Source: Cylindrospermum sp. FACHB-282 (GTDB taxonomy: Bacteria > Cyanobacteriota > Cyanobacteriia > Cyanobacteriales > Nostocaceae). Taken from it: DNA of 64,000 nucleotides. The stretch lies in assembly GCF_014697195.1 (NCBI RefSeq), contig NZ_JACJRJ010000002.1:62001-126000 (forward strand), read 5' to 3'. This document shows positions 1 to 7,898 of the stretch, one piece after another (within the stretch, counting starts at the first letter, position 1; each line of letters starts with the position of its first letter). A program made the position numbers and the translations under genes. The notes beneath the pieces are model-generated. The model saw only the letters and a program-made list of their open reading frames with translations, was not told the DNA's origin and did no database searches.

Positions 1-1920
1 TCAACCGCTAGAAACCTCACTAGCAGAAAGTTGAGACAATTTAGCTAGGGGTAGTTCTTCAACTTCTGGCAACGTTTCCAGAGACAGGGGAGTAGACTGA
101 CTAGCACCAGATAGACGTTTTAAAAGATTCGGTCGGGAATCATATAACAAATAGATAATGCGATCGCCAATTTCCCACTCTTGGCTGACTTGCATTATCT
201 GTAAACGTTGTTCTCGTTCTACCAATAGCGGTACTAATACCCCAGTCCGCACCTTTTCCTGTATATGCTCCTGTTGGCTAGAAAATTCTTCCTCATTCAA
301 GGTCGTTGTCCCCAACTTCACACGCCCATCATTCAAGTACTCAATCCAGGTCTTAATCGCTAAATCTGAGACAAAAGCTTGATTAACTTTACTATTTACA
401 GAGTTATTCGCTTGTGGATCACGGGGGAACACCGCTAAGACCCGCGGCAGGTTAAATTCCTCAGCAGCCCGTTGGGCCAAAACAAAATTCACCTCACCGT
501 TATTCGTCATCGCCAAAAAAGTGCCAAGAGAGCTAATTCCCGCCTCTTCCAAAACCTCAGCATCCAACGCACTGCTAGCAATCACCCGGAGATTTTGGGC
601 TTCAGCTTGGACAAAATATTCCGAGTCAGTATCAATCATCACTACGTTTTCTCCCCGTTCTTGAAAAAACCGGGCAATCAACAGACTCAAAGGATTACAA
701 CCCACAATCACCGCTCCAGTTGCATCTTTAGAAGTGATTTGCAGCCACTTAGCAACCTGTCCAGCGGTTAGCCCTTGGCAGACAACCGTCATGATAATTG
801 TCAGGAACACCAGAGCTTTGATAGCATCACCACCGTTGAAGCCCCGTTGAGTTAGAGAAATCGCAAACAAAGAAGCAACAGAAGCAGATACAATTCCCCT
901 CGGAGCTACCCAGCTTAAAAAAAGTTTCTGTCGCCAATTGAGGTCACTGTTCCAGGTACACAAGAGAATATTAATCGGACGAACGACTAGCATCAGCACC
1001 AAAACCGTGTATAAACTGCCCCAACCCAAGGCAAATACACTAGCAATTGATAGGTCAGCTGCTAGCAAAATGAACAGTACAGAAACGCTGAGAATTGTCA
1101 GCTGACCTTTAAAGCTCCGCAACAGGCGTTCTTCTGGCACCGAAGAATTGGCAAATACGGCCCCAGCGATCACCGTTGTCATCACTCCCGATTCACTGCG
1201 GATTGTCTGCGCTAAGGTAAACAGACCCCAGAGTACCGCCAGCACCACCAGGTTTTTGAGTTCAAATGACAGAAAGTTGGCGCGTTTAAAAATCAAGCTC
1301 ATCAGATAACCGCCAGCGCCACCAATTGCCCCGCCAACACCCAAACGCATCAGTAAACCGATAATGGCTTTGATGGGGTCAGCATCACCATTCAAAATCG
1401 TGTCCAAGACAACGAAGGCGAGAATAGCTCCCACTGGATCGATTAAAACCCCTTCCCCTTCCAAAAGGGTCGCCACTTGTCGATCTACGTTGATTTGTTT
1501 GAGCAGAGGGCCGACAACCGTTGGCCCTGTCACCACGATGATCGAAGCGTAGAGAAAAGCTATATTCCAGGGAAATTCGCCCAGCCAGTGAGCCGCCATA
1601 CTACCGCCCATTAGTGTGACTAGGGTTCCCAATGTGACGAGCAATTGCAAACTAACTGAAACTTTGCCCAACTCTCGCAAATCCAAGTTGAGTCCGCCTT
1701 CAAACAAAATTATCGCCGTTGCTAGAGCAACTATCACTTCCAGTCCCGCGCCTAGCAAGTGTGGGTGCAACAGCCCAATGCCATCAGAGCCAAGCAGAAT
1801 GCCTAGCAGGAGTAACAAGACGATGCTGGGTACTTTCAGATATGCAGCCAGCACCTGGGCGCTAATGCCTGCGAGAACAGTGGCCACCATCTGTAGGGTG
1901 ATTTCAAATGATGCTTCCAT
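1..1920 (-). CDS. CPA1-type cation:proton antiporter with C-terminal TrkA-N domain
   Basis: A complete 639-residue gene that ends exactly at the window edge (TGA at 3-1). Residues about 10-390 are a run of hydrophobic helices. They carry the CPA1 signatures TGPTVVGP (131-138), the acidic ion-binding segment EGVLIDPVG (156-164, Asp161) and the helix with a conserved Arg near 341 (WVAPRGIVSAS). Residues about 402-520 form a Rossmann-type TrkA-N domain (VIVGCNPLSLL), which in this family senses a nucleotide and gates transport. Expected role: Na+ or K+ exchange for H+ in the plasma or thylakoid membrane; the ion cannot be decided from sequence. It is transcribed away from the tRNA-Glu gene and stands alone. 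The N-terminus fits the family and no upstream start looks better. Confidence 0.9.
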   Translation of the reverse strand: MEASFEITLQMVATVLAGISAQVLAAYLKVPSIVLLLLLGILLGSDGIGLLHPHLLGAGLEVIVALATAIILFEGGLNLDLRELGKVSVSLQLLVTLGTLVTLMGGSMAAHWLGEFPWNIAFLYASIIVVTGPTVVGPLLKQINVDRQVATLLEGEGVLIDPVGAILAFVVLDTILNGDADPIKAIIGLLMRLGVGGAIGGAGGYLMSLIFKRANFLSFELKNLVVLAVLWGLFTLAQTIRSESGVMTTVIAGAVFANSSVPEERLLRSFKGQLTILSVSVLFILLAADLSIASVFALGWGSLYTVLVLMLVVRPINILLCTWNSDLNWRQKLFLSWVAPRGIVSASVASLFAISLTQRGFNGGDAIKALVFLTIIMTVVCQGLTAGQVAKWLQITSKDATGAVIVGCNPLSLLIARFFQERGENVVMIDTDSEYFVQAEAQNLRVIASSALDAEVLEEAGISSLGTFLAMTNNGEVNFVLAQRAAEEFNLPRVLAVFPRDPQANNSVNSKVNQAFVSDLAIKTWIEYLNDGRVKLGTTTLNEEEFSSQQEHIQEKVRTGVLVPLLVEREQRLQIMQVSQEWEIGDRIIYLLYDSRPNLLKRLSGASQSTPLSLETLPEVEELPLAKLSQLSASEVSSG

Positions 1921-2272
1921 GTTGTAGATTTTGAGTGATTTATTTCAAAATCTTTTGTAAAGAACAGTAGATATTAGCTCTACAGGGTACAACAGTACAT
2001 CTCTTGACCCTTGCTGAATTCAGAGATTTTCTCATCCTTGGTTTTTTATAATACCCACTGATCAGCTAGTTAGGGATCAAGTAGGAACTGTTGGGCGTGC
2101 TCTTTTAGTTAGTATCACAGAAAAGATCCCACTGCCCAGCAAACCGCCCTCAATGGCTGCTCTTCCATCAAAGATGTTCTTTGTCTCTGTGATGTTCCAG
2201 TTGAGACCCAGGAGCGTTTTCGGTCAAAAGTTATGGTTATTGGCTGCCTCCAAAACTTTTTTCTAAAAACTG
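1921..2272. other. intergenic region between antiporter and tRNA-Glu promoter
   Basis: I see no coding potential here. The antiporter promoter should lie in this stretch, reading leftwards, but no convincing -35/-10 pair was found. No dispersed repeat was recognised. Confidence 0.4.
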
Positions 2273-2306
2273 TTGACATCTGCTGGAAAATCAGTTAATT
2301 TATAAA
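2273..2306 (+). promoter_or_regulatory. putative promoter of tRNA-Glu
   Basis: A perfect -35 hexamer TTGACA lies at 2273-2278. It is followed by an AT-rich -10 region (TAATTT at 2296 with 17-bp spacing, then TATAAA at 2301). This places a start site about 10-15 nt before the tRNA. The -10 choice is uncertain. Confidence 0.5.
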
Positions 2307-2321
2307 AGGTTTGAGACAGAT

Positions 2322-2394
2322 GCCCCCATCGTCTAGAGGCCTAGGACACCTCCCTTTCACGGAGGTAACGGGGATTCGAATTCCCCTGGGGGTA
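2322..2394 (+). tRNA. tRNA-Glu (TTC), canonical
   Basis: A complete 73-nt cloverleaf. The acceptor stem is GCCCCCA / TGGGGGT with a G1-U72 wobble typical of cyanobacterial and plastid tRNA-Glu. The anticodon arm CCTCC-CTTTCAC-GGAGG gives anticodon TTC; the T-arm is regular; the discriminator is A and CCA is not encoded. This tRNA also supplies glutamate for tetrapyrrole synthesis. It is clearly the housekeeping copy, unlike the second TTC tRNA at 9507. Confidence 0.97.
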
Positions 2395-2494
2395 CTTTTA
2401 AAAAAGTAAGAAGAAAGTCTAAAGCTTTTATCTGAGTGAGTAAAGTATAACTACTGTGGATTTTAGAGATACTTTACTCGCTTTTTCAAGCTTA

Positions 2495-3091
2495 TTAACT
2501 AGGTAGTGCTTCTACCCGCTGACGAATTGCTAACAGGTTTAACCGCAGGTCTTTGCTGAGGCGATTTTCAATGATTGATATTGGCATAGTGAGCTTAGGC
2601 CAAACTTGGATCGTGTAGCAGAGATTTGTGCCTTGGGCTGCACCGAGGGAATAAGGCTCTAAACACCAGCTACCAGAAAAGCCTTTGAAATCTCCCTCTA
2701 CCATCTGGAAATTAATTGCTTTGGGGAATAGTTCTTCTAGATCCAAAACTACACGCGCACAAAATTTGAAATTAAGCAAGCTCTGAGAGCCTATTTGCTC
2801 AAGTCTAATACCGCCCTGGGGATGCTCTAGCAAGCGACTCTTAGCAAGGTTGGGGATGAACTCAACCAAGGCTTCATAATCTGTGAGAATATTCCAGATT
2901 TTTTCCACTGGTTGAGGAATTTGTACTGTGGCCTTGATTTGCCGCTGCCGCTCTGATATTTTCTCAACTTGGATTGCTACATCAGTGGTTATTACAGCAG
3001 CTGGGTTAGCACTCGAAGTTATTTCTAGGTTGGTGTGATCACTAGGGGAGTTGCTATCAAGTCCCTTGATAGTGTTTTGTTGTTTAGTCAC
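2495..3091 (-). CDS. SRPBCC (START-like cyclase/dehydrase) family protein
   Basis: 198 residues starting with GTG (3091-3089). Only 2 bp separate it from the stop of the upstream histidine kinase, so the two are probably co-transcribed. The first 45 or so residues are low-complexity and Ser/Asn-rich. Residues about 50-195 match the cyanobacterial polyketide cyclase/dehydrase SRPBCC fold (IPQPVEKIWNILTDYEAL, then FSGSWCLEPY). Such proteins hold a hydrophobic ligand in a helix-grip cavity. The ligand is unknown and no enzyme role can be assigned. No signal peptide or membrane segment is visible. Confidence 0.8.
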   Translation of the reverse strand: MTKQQNTIKGLDSNSPSDHTNLEITSSANPAAVITTDVAIQVEKISERQRQIKATVQIPQPVEKIWNILTDYEALVEFIPNLAKSRLLEHPQGGIRLEQIGSQSLLNFKFCARVVLDLEELFPKAINFQMVEGDFKGFSGSWCLEPYSLGAAQGTNLCYTIQVWPKLTMPISIIENRLSKDLRLNLLAIRQRVEALPS

Positions 3092-3093
3092 TT

Positions 3094-5142
3094 TCAGCTA
3101 GGTGGTTTACTTGCGTCAGAAAATTGGGGCAGAGTTAAGGTAAAACAGATTTCGCTCAAATGCGAATCCTTTAGGGGAATACTCTCTAGTGAGATCGCTC
3201 CATTCAAATGCTGCACTAAAGACTTGACTAAAGCAAGTCCCAAGCCAGTCCCTGGAATCCAGCGCCCTTTACCGCGACGAAACTTGTCAAAAATATAGGT
3301 TGCTTCTTCTTCAGAGATGCCACGTCCTATATTGGTCACTTTAATAATAACCTGATCAATTTTTTGATCAACTCGGTGAGCCGCTTCCAGGTGAACGATA
3401 CTATCATGCTCCGAGTATTTACAGACATTAGTTAATAACTCTTTGAGAATGCGGTCAAAACTCTCTAGTTCAGTTTGGAGTTTTAACGGCTTATTGGGTA
3501 AATCTACAGCGATGCTTAATCCTTTTTCTGCTAGATTTTTACTAACAGATGCGGCTAAATCCTGAATTTTTAGAGTTACATCAATGGTTTCTAGGTGTGG
3601 AGTTCCTTGATGAGACTCTAGTTTCTGGAGGGTGAGTAAGTCATTAATCAAGTTAATTTCTTTGGTACACTCTACCTCTAGGATATCTAGGTATTTAGCC
3701 TGGCGTTCTGGTGCGATTCCCGGCAGACGCAAGTTTCTGATGGACATTAGCATATTTGTCAGGGGGTAACGTAAGCGATCGCTCATATTGCTCAAAAATT
3801 CATCTTTGAGCTCGTTTAGTTCCTGCAATTGCTCAACATATTGCTTTGTTCTTTCGTAGAGTTTTGCCTGCACTTCCAGACTGCGCTTTAGTTGCTCTGT
3901 GCGCTCATCTACCAAAGTCTGTACTTGCCGTAGTGTCTGTGACTGTATGATGGCATTGCTCAGTTGAGCGCAGACCATTTCCACAATATTTAATTCTGCT
4001 GGTTCCCAACTGCGAGCAACTGCTTGTTGGAGGACTAAAAATCCTAAAACTTTGCCTTGGCTCTCTAATGGCATTAACAACACCGCAGGCATTTCCTCAA
4101 CACCAAACAATGGATTAGGGGTACAGCTATCCTTTTGGTCTTGATAGTCATCAATGACTACTGCTTTTCCCGGTTCTGTGAACACACGCTGGCATAAACC
4201 ACAGTCTGAAAGCCAGTAGGACTGATCTGATTTGTCTGGTTTACTGCTGCGGGAGATGGATTTAACCTGATTCCATTCCCCAATGACAGTGGCTTTTGCT
4301 TTGGGAATTTGTTTTTTAGATTGAGTTCTAAACAGGGGATCTGTATATTTTAGGAGAATCAGCAAACCCTTATCTGCCTGTAGAGATTCGGCAGTTGAGG
4401 CAATAACTAACTGGAGCATTTGATTCAACTCCAAGTTGCTACGGCTCAGTATGGTTAATTGCTTGATTAAGCTTTGATACTGGTTGCTCTTTTGCAGAGA
4501 CTGCTGTTGAGAGGCAATCAACTGTAATTGTGCGACTTGGGAAAATGCGATCGCACAAGACGATTCTATCGCTTTGAGCAATTGTTTTTCTGATTCATTC
4601 CACTCATAGGGTTGGAATTTTATTAGACTAATTATGCCATTATTTTTCCCGCCCAACCGAGTAGGAATTGCTAACACTGCCTTGATTGGGAGTGGAAAAT
4701 ATTGACATCCAATTACCAGACTTTTTTGAATTGTCGAAATGTCTTCAATCGTTAATGTTTCAGCAGCGCACTGTACCACTGGCAAGTTTATCAGCAACTG
4801 TTCCATTGAGAACATTCCGTCTGAGTGAGGCAATTTTAAATACTTATCAGCGCACCAATTAGCCGCAGTCGCTTCACCAGATATCTCACCTGTCACTGTA
4901 ACCATACAGCAACAATCTACTTGAAAGGCTCCTCCTAGCAATTGAGCAATTTCTTGCAACATCGAAGACACCGAACTCTTAGCAATGATTTGGTTAATCT
5001 TTTGTGCCAACCCATCGGCAGTTTTTTCCTGATGCTGCATCAGCTTGACTGGGTATACTTGTCGTTCAAATTCATCTGAACACTTTGGCAGTGACGATAA
5101 ACGCTTTTTCATTCCTAGCACGCTTTTGGATAATGATCCCAT
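3094..5142 (-). CDS. GAF-domain histidine kinase-like protein lacking the phospho-acceptor His
   Basis: 682 residues. A first GAF-like domain spans about 35-200 and a second about 230-410. A coiled coil (about 405-445) leads into a HisKA-like dimerisation helix and a HATPase domain (about 560-675). The N box (LLTNVCKYS) and G2 box (GTGLGLALVK) are intact; the G1 box reads TNIGRGIS with Asn for the usual Asp. The H box reads SNMSDRLRYP, so the expected His is Asp455, and its GAT codon sits inside a HIP1 octamer (3775-3782). It may be a non-phosphorylating regulator or bind a partner kinase. It is followed at once by the SRPBCC gene. An alternative start is Met11. Confidence 0.85.
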   Translation of the reverse strand: MGSLSKSVLGMKKRLSSLPKCSDEFERQVYPVKLMQHQEKTADGLAQKINQIIAKSSVSSMLQEIAQLLGGAFQVDCCCMVTVTGEISGEATAANWCADKYLKLPHSDGMFSMEQLLINLPVVQCAAETLTIEDISTIQKSLVIGCQYFPLPIKAVLAIPTRLGGKNNGIISLIKFQPYEWNESEKQLLKAIESSCAIAFSQVAQLQLIASQQQSLQKSNQYQSLIKQLTILSRSNLELNQMLQLVIASTAESLQADKGLLILLKYTDPLFRTQSKKQIPKAKATVIGEWNQVKSISRSSKPDKSDQSYWLSDCGLCQRVFTEPGKAVVIDDYQDQKDSCTPNPLFGVEEMPAVLLMPLESQGKVLGFLVLQQAVARSWEPAELNIVEMVCAQLSNAIIQSQTLRQVQTLVDERTEQLKRSLEVQAKLYERTKQYVEQLQELNELKDEFLSNMSDRLRYPLTNMLMSIRNLRLPGIAPERQAKYLDILEVECTKEINLINDLLTLQKLESHQGTPHLETIDVTLKIQDLAASVSKNLAEKGLSIAVDLPNKPLKLQTELESFDRILKELLTNVCKYSEHDSIVHLEAAHRVDQKIDQVIIKVTNIGRGISEEEATYIFDKFRRGKGRWIPGTGLGLALVKSLVQHLNGAISLESIPLKDSHLSEICFTLTLPQFSDASKPPS

Positions 5143-5627
5143 TTCTTGTACCCAACCTCTTGCTATGTCCTTTACAGTTAGTTGTATTGCTAGACCCTAA
5201 TAAATTATTTACTAATTTTTTTATGAAAGTTCCTTTCACCTGTTATAGTTCCTTTCTATGTCAGATGAACAAGTTATTTAATATTTTCAACAAATTTCTA
5301 CATAGGCGATAAAAATTCTAGAGGATAGTAAGATTACTCACAAATAGATGCTTTACAGATATTATTTTTGGCATTTATATTTTGAGTTAATTTACTATCT
5401 TTGACCTACAATAGCCTGTCTCTAGCTCTTGTTAAACCGTAATTTCTCTAGAATTTCACCCAAATCTCAGTTAATTGCCTCCGGGTTAACACTGGTACGC
5501 CTACAGTAACACGTAATATTTTTCTCTCACCTTGTCTTGACTGCGGTATCTATCTATTGGGTGTAGTAAAGCCGTGGTTAAGTCGCATATTTTGCTGTAC
5601 TTTACAAATTCAATTTCTATGCCTATG
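5143..5627. other. intergenic, upstream of the kinase operon
   Basis: AT-rich DNA with no supported gene. The promoter of the leftward kinase-SRPBCC pair should be at its left end. Short open frames here have no family match that I recognise and no ribosome binding site. Confidence 0.4.
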
Positions 5628-5788
5628 GGACTTACGCACGGTAAAAATTTATCTTCTATTCAGGCTTTTTGGATGCGTCTCTTTAGCAATCCTACCCGTA
5701 GTGTGCGTTAGGGAACGCACAATCTATAGGACTTTCAATGAATAAAACTGATCTTCATATTTACCATTTTTTGTCAATGCGTAAGTCC
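5628..5788. mobile_element. 161-bp MITE, copy 1
   Basis: Perfect 11-bp terminal inverted repeats GGACTTACGCA / TGCGTAAGTCC bound a 161-bp element. A second copy of exactly the same length lies at 34134-34294. It carries an internal 18-bp hairpin GTGCGTTAGGGAACGCAC at 5703-5720. It encodes no transposase, so it would have to be moved by one elsewhere. TA follows the right end; the left flank is not a clean TA duplication. A short open frame at 5557-5745 overlaps it and is not a gene. Confidence 0.8.
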
Positions 5789-5974
5789 TAGTCTAGACAA
5801 AGACACGCACAGGTATAAGTAATCCCAAATTATTGAGATTTAGAGGGATTGCAGTTTATTCCTAGGTGTCCAAAGACTAATAAAAATTCTATTGAGGGAT
5901 AACTGCAAAGCATCTATGGGGTGGGAAGCAGATTGATAAACTATCGGGACTTAGGCTTTCATCATGAAGAAACC

Positions 5975-6003
5975 AACCGCAAAGGACGCAAAGGACGCAA
6001 AGG
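5975..6003 (+). repeat. tandem AAGGACGCA repeat
   Basis: AACCGC is followed by two 9-bp AAGGACGCA units and a partial third. This matches the common Nostoc 'accgcagaggacgcagag' dispersed sequence. A related stretch in reverse orientation lies at about 63213-63243. The remainder of 5789-6185 shows nothing else recognisable. Confidence 0.6.
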
Positions 6004-6185
6004 AAGAAGGGTTTGAGAGAGTTTTTGCGTAAGTCTTGACTATTTGCCATATCAGTACAATTTAATAACTATATAGCTTTTAAGCTTTAAAAATTAAATT
6101 TATTGATCTTCAAAAACAAAGCTAAATTTTGAGTACAGCCCAGTTGCTATTGAGCTAACTGGGCTGCATTCAACTGAATATGAGA

Positions 6186-6521
6186 CTAGCCAGCCAGACT
6201 CTCGACACTTAGAGGAACCATATCGCCATTCCTCGTTAGTCCTAATAACATCGGTTGTTGTGCTTGAATTAGTTGACCTGTGAGTACACAGCGTTCCTCT
6301 TGCTGGGCTGTAGCAGCTATACTCGCTCGAATGTCAGTTCGTGAAAATCGGGGTTTCCACTCGCCTGATTTTTGCTGGACATAATTCCAGAGGATATCTC
6401 GAATTAGGGCTTGATATCCCTGATTGCCTGCTATTTCTTTGAGTTTATCTTTGAGTTCTCGCTCTAAGCGAATGCTGGTAACTTCCATGTCGGTGGTTGG
6501 GGTGCGAGTAATGGTATGCAT
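6186..6521 (-). CDS. ribbon-helix-helix (CopG/Arc-like) protein
   Basis: 111 residues with a strong Shine-Dalgarno (AAGGAG, about 8 nt before ATG). Residues 13-52 fit a ribbon-helix-helix: a strand (VTSIRLERE), then helices LKDKLKEIAG and YQALIRDILWNYVQQ. This fold binds DNA as a dimer. The C-terminal half (about 55-111) is a short non-RHH extension of unknown role (ERCVLTGQLI, then PMLLGLTRNGD). It is divergent from the HNH operon, so it could regulate that operon or itself; this is inference. No toxin partner is adjacent on its own strand. Confidence 0.7.
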   Translation of the reverse strand: MHTITRTPTTDMEVTSIRLERELKDKLKEIAGNQGYQALIRDILWNYVQQKSGEWKPRFSRTDIRASIAATAQQEERCVLTGQLIQAQQPMLLGLTRNGDMVPLSVESLAG

Positions 6522-6799
6522 GATTTTTTCTCCTTAAAGGTATAGACAGGATAGTAATACAAGTGTAGTATGTTTAAAGGAATGTTCAATAGGTGAAATT
6601 TTCTGTGAAATCCGCTTACCCCATCTCTACTTCTTTGCGAGCTACCAATTGCCGTTTCAGTTGGGAATTAGTCGCTATGGGAGTGGAGTATTTATTTATG
6701 GGTGGCGGCAGCCGAGATCAACGGCATAACACAGAGGGTAATTATGATTTTAGAGATATCAGCATTAATGGGCTGAATGCAAAACCACAACTAGACGCG
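6522..6799. other. divergent intergenic region between RHH and HNH genes
   Basis: Must hold promoters for both the leftward RHH gene and the rightward HNH operon. A short open frame runs across it (6593-6841), but it lacks a good ribosome binding site and overlaps the structured leader, so I do not call it. Confidence 0.4.
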
Positions 6800-6903
6800 A
6801 GAAGCGGGGGGTACAGGGAAAGGAACACTGTATCGATATAAGACCAGAGAACTTTTCGGTCTATTTCTAACCCCCGCTTCTACCAAATAAGAAGCGGGGG
6901 TTT
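6800..6903 (+). promoter_or_regulatory. attenuator-like leader with alternative hairpins upstream of HNH gene
   Basis: Segment A (AGAAGCGGGGG, 6800-6810) is repeated as segment C (6890-6900), and both can pair with segment B (CCCCCGCTTCT, 6871-6881). B-C forms a perfect 13-bp stem (6869-6881 with 6890-6902). A-B pairing would prevent it. This is the geometry of an anti-terminator/terminator switch. The ribosome binding site of the HNH gene follows at 6910-6915. Function is inferred. Confidence 0.5.
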
Positions 6904-6908
6904 CTTTA
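6869..6908 (+). terminator. strong hairpin with short T-rich tail
   Basis: A perfect 13-bp stem AACCCCCGCTTCT / AGAAGCGGGGGTT with an 8-nt loop, followed by TCTTTAT. It could terminate upstream transcription or sequester nothing but mark a processing site. It lies only 20 bp before the HNH start codon. Confidence 0.55.
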
Positions 6909-6922
6909 TAAGGAGTGAAGCT

Positions 6923-7456
6923 GTGACGAGCGGAATGCAAGTGTTAAAGCAATCTGTGGTGGTGTTTTCGCAAAATTACTTGCCACTGTGTCGGATCAAT
7001 ATCAAGCGGGCGATTGTGCTGTTAGTAACAGATAAGGCGGAAGCGCTGGATTTGTCAACGGAAAGCGGATGGCAAGTTCACTCACCCAGCTTGGTACTTT
7101 ATGTGCCAAAACACATCCGCTTAAAAATCGCTTCTACTGAGCGGATGTGGAAAGTTCCGCCGGTCAATCGGCGGGAAGTGTTGCGGCGAGACCATCACAG
7201 TTGCCAATATTGCGGTAGCAACAAACGGCTAACACTAGATCATGTGCTGCCGCGATCTAAAGGCGGCCCACACACCTGGGATAACGTAGTCACGGCTTGT
7301 GAAAGATGTAACTCCCGTAAAGGAGATCGCACCCTTGCTGAAGCTGGTATGCAACTTCGTACTAAACCGAAAGCACCACTTCACCCGGCAATTTCTTTTG
7401 CCGTCCGCGAAAGCACTACACAGTTTTGGAATGATGTGCAAGCAAACCTGGAATAA
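6923..7456 (+). CDS. HNH endonuclease family protein
   Basis: 177 residues. The GTG start is chosen because AAGGAG lies 7 nt upstream; an ATG at 6935 is the alternative. The N-terminus (VVVFSQNYLPL...INIKRAIVLLV) is the usual leader of the small cyanobacterial HNH family. The nuclease core spans about 85-135: Cys94-x2-Cys97, Asp106-His107, Asn121, Cys126-x2-Cys129 and Asn130, i.e. a zinc-stabilised beta-beta-alpha-metal fold. Members are found widely in cyanobacteria without a settled substrate. It is not part of a visible restriction or retro-element system. It is 16 bp upstream of the next gene, which is probably co-transcribed. Confidence 0.85.
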   Translation: MTSGMQVLKQSVVVFSQNYLPLCRINIKRAIVLLVTDKAEALDLSTESGWQVHSPSLVLYVPKHIRLKIASTERMWKVPPVNRREVLRRDHHSCQYCGSNKRLTLDHVLPRSKGGPHTWDNVVTACERCNSRKGDRTLAEAGMQLRTKPKAPLHPAISFAVRESTTQFWNDVQANLE

Positions 7457-7472
7457 CAGGAGAGCATAAGGA

Positions 7473-7865
7473 ATGCTGAAATTAACTTACACCGAAGGGA
7501 GCTTTTATTTAGAGTGTCTCACTCATTCCTTAGAAGAATGGGTGGCACAGCGAGTGATTTTGGCACTGCGAGTCGGGCAAAGTATCTGCATTGAACCGAG
7601 CACTGCTTCCTTTTTGCTTCCTGTTGATTTGCCAGGAGTAGAAACTCTGATTGCTGGGGTGAAACGCAATGATAGTGAAATCATGGCGCTCTCTACCTGC
7701 GATGCTGAGTATATGGAAGTTACTCTGCAAGGTTCTTGGTTAGCAGATGCTTCCGAGGATGGGGTGGGTGTGTTTGTCACCACTTTGAGCGATCGCACAG
7801 AGTTCTTTCTGCAAAAACTTTGGCAGGAAGCGCAAGAAAGCAGCGCCTCTGTAATGAGTGAATAA
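7473..7865 (+). CDS. conserved hypothetical protein, partner of HNH gene
   Basis: 130 residues, with AGGAGA and AAGGA upstream of the ATG. It is 16 bp behind the HNH gene. The sequence is soluble, acidic towards the C-terminus and rich in beta-type segments (LPVDLPGVETLIAGVK, then YMEVTLQGSWL). I do not recognise a domain. Its placement suggests an accessory or alr-type cyanobacterial protein expressed with the nuclease. No catalytic motif, signal peptide or membrane segment is seen. Confidence 0.7.
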   Translation: MLKLTYTEGSFYLECLTHSLEEWVAQRVILALRVGQSICIEPSTASFLLPVDLPGVETLIAGVKRNDSEIMALSTCDAEYMEVTLQGSWLADASEDGVGVFVTTLSDRTEFFLQKLWQEAQESSASVMSE

Positions 7866-7874
7866 TCAAACTAT

Positions 7875-7898
7875 TGGGTTAGGTCTGCAGCCTACCCA
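7875..7898. terminator. hairpin between convergent genes
   Basis: TGGGTTAGG / CCTACCCA can pair with one bulged T and is followed by TTAGTTTT. It lies between two convergent genes and could end both transcripts. Confidence 0.5.

Noticed and set aside
5557-5745. 62-codon open frame over the MITE
   Set aside because: It is within an inverted-repeat element with no ribosome binding site and no recognisable protein.
6593-6841. 82-codon open frame upstream of the HNH gene
   Set aside because: It overlaps the structured leader, has no good ribosome binding site, and its amino-acid pattern does not look coded.
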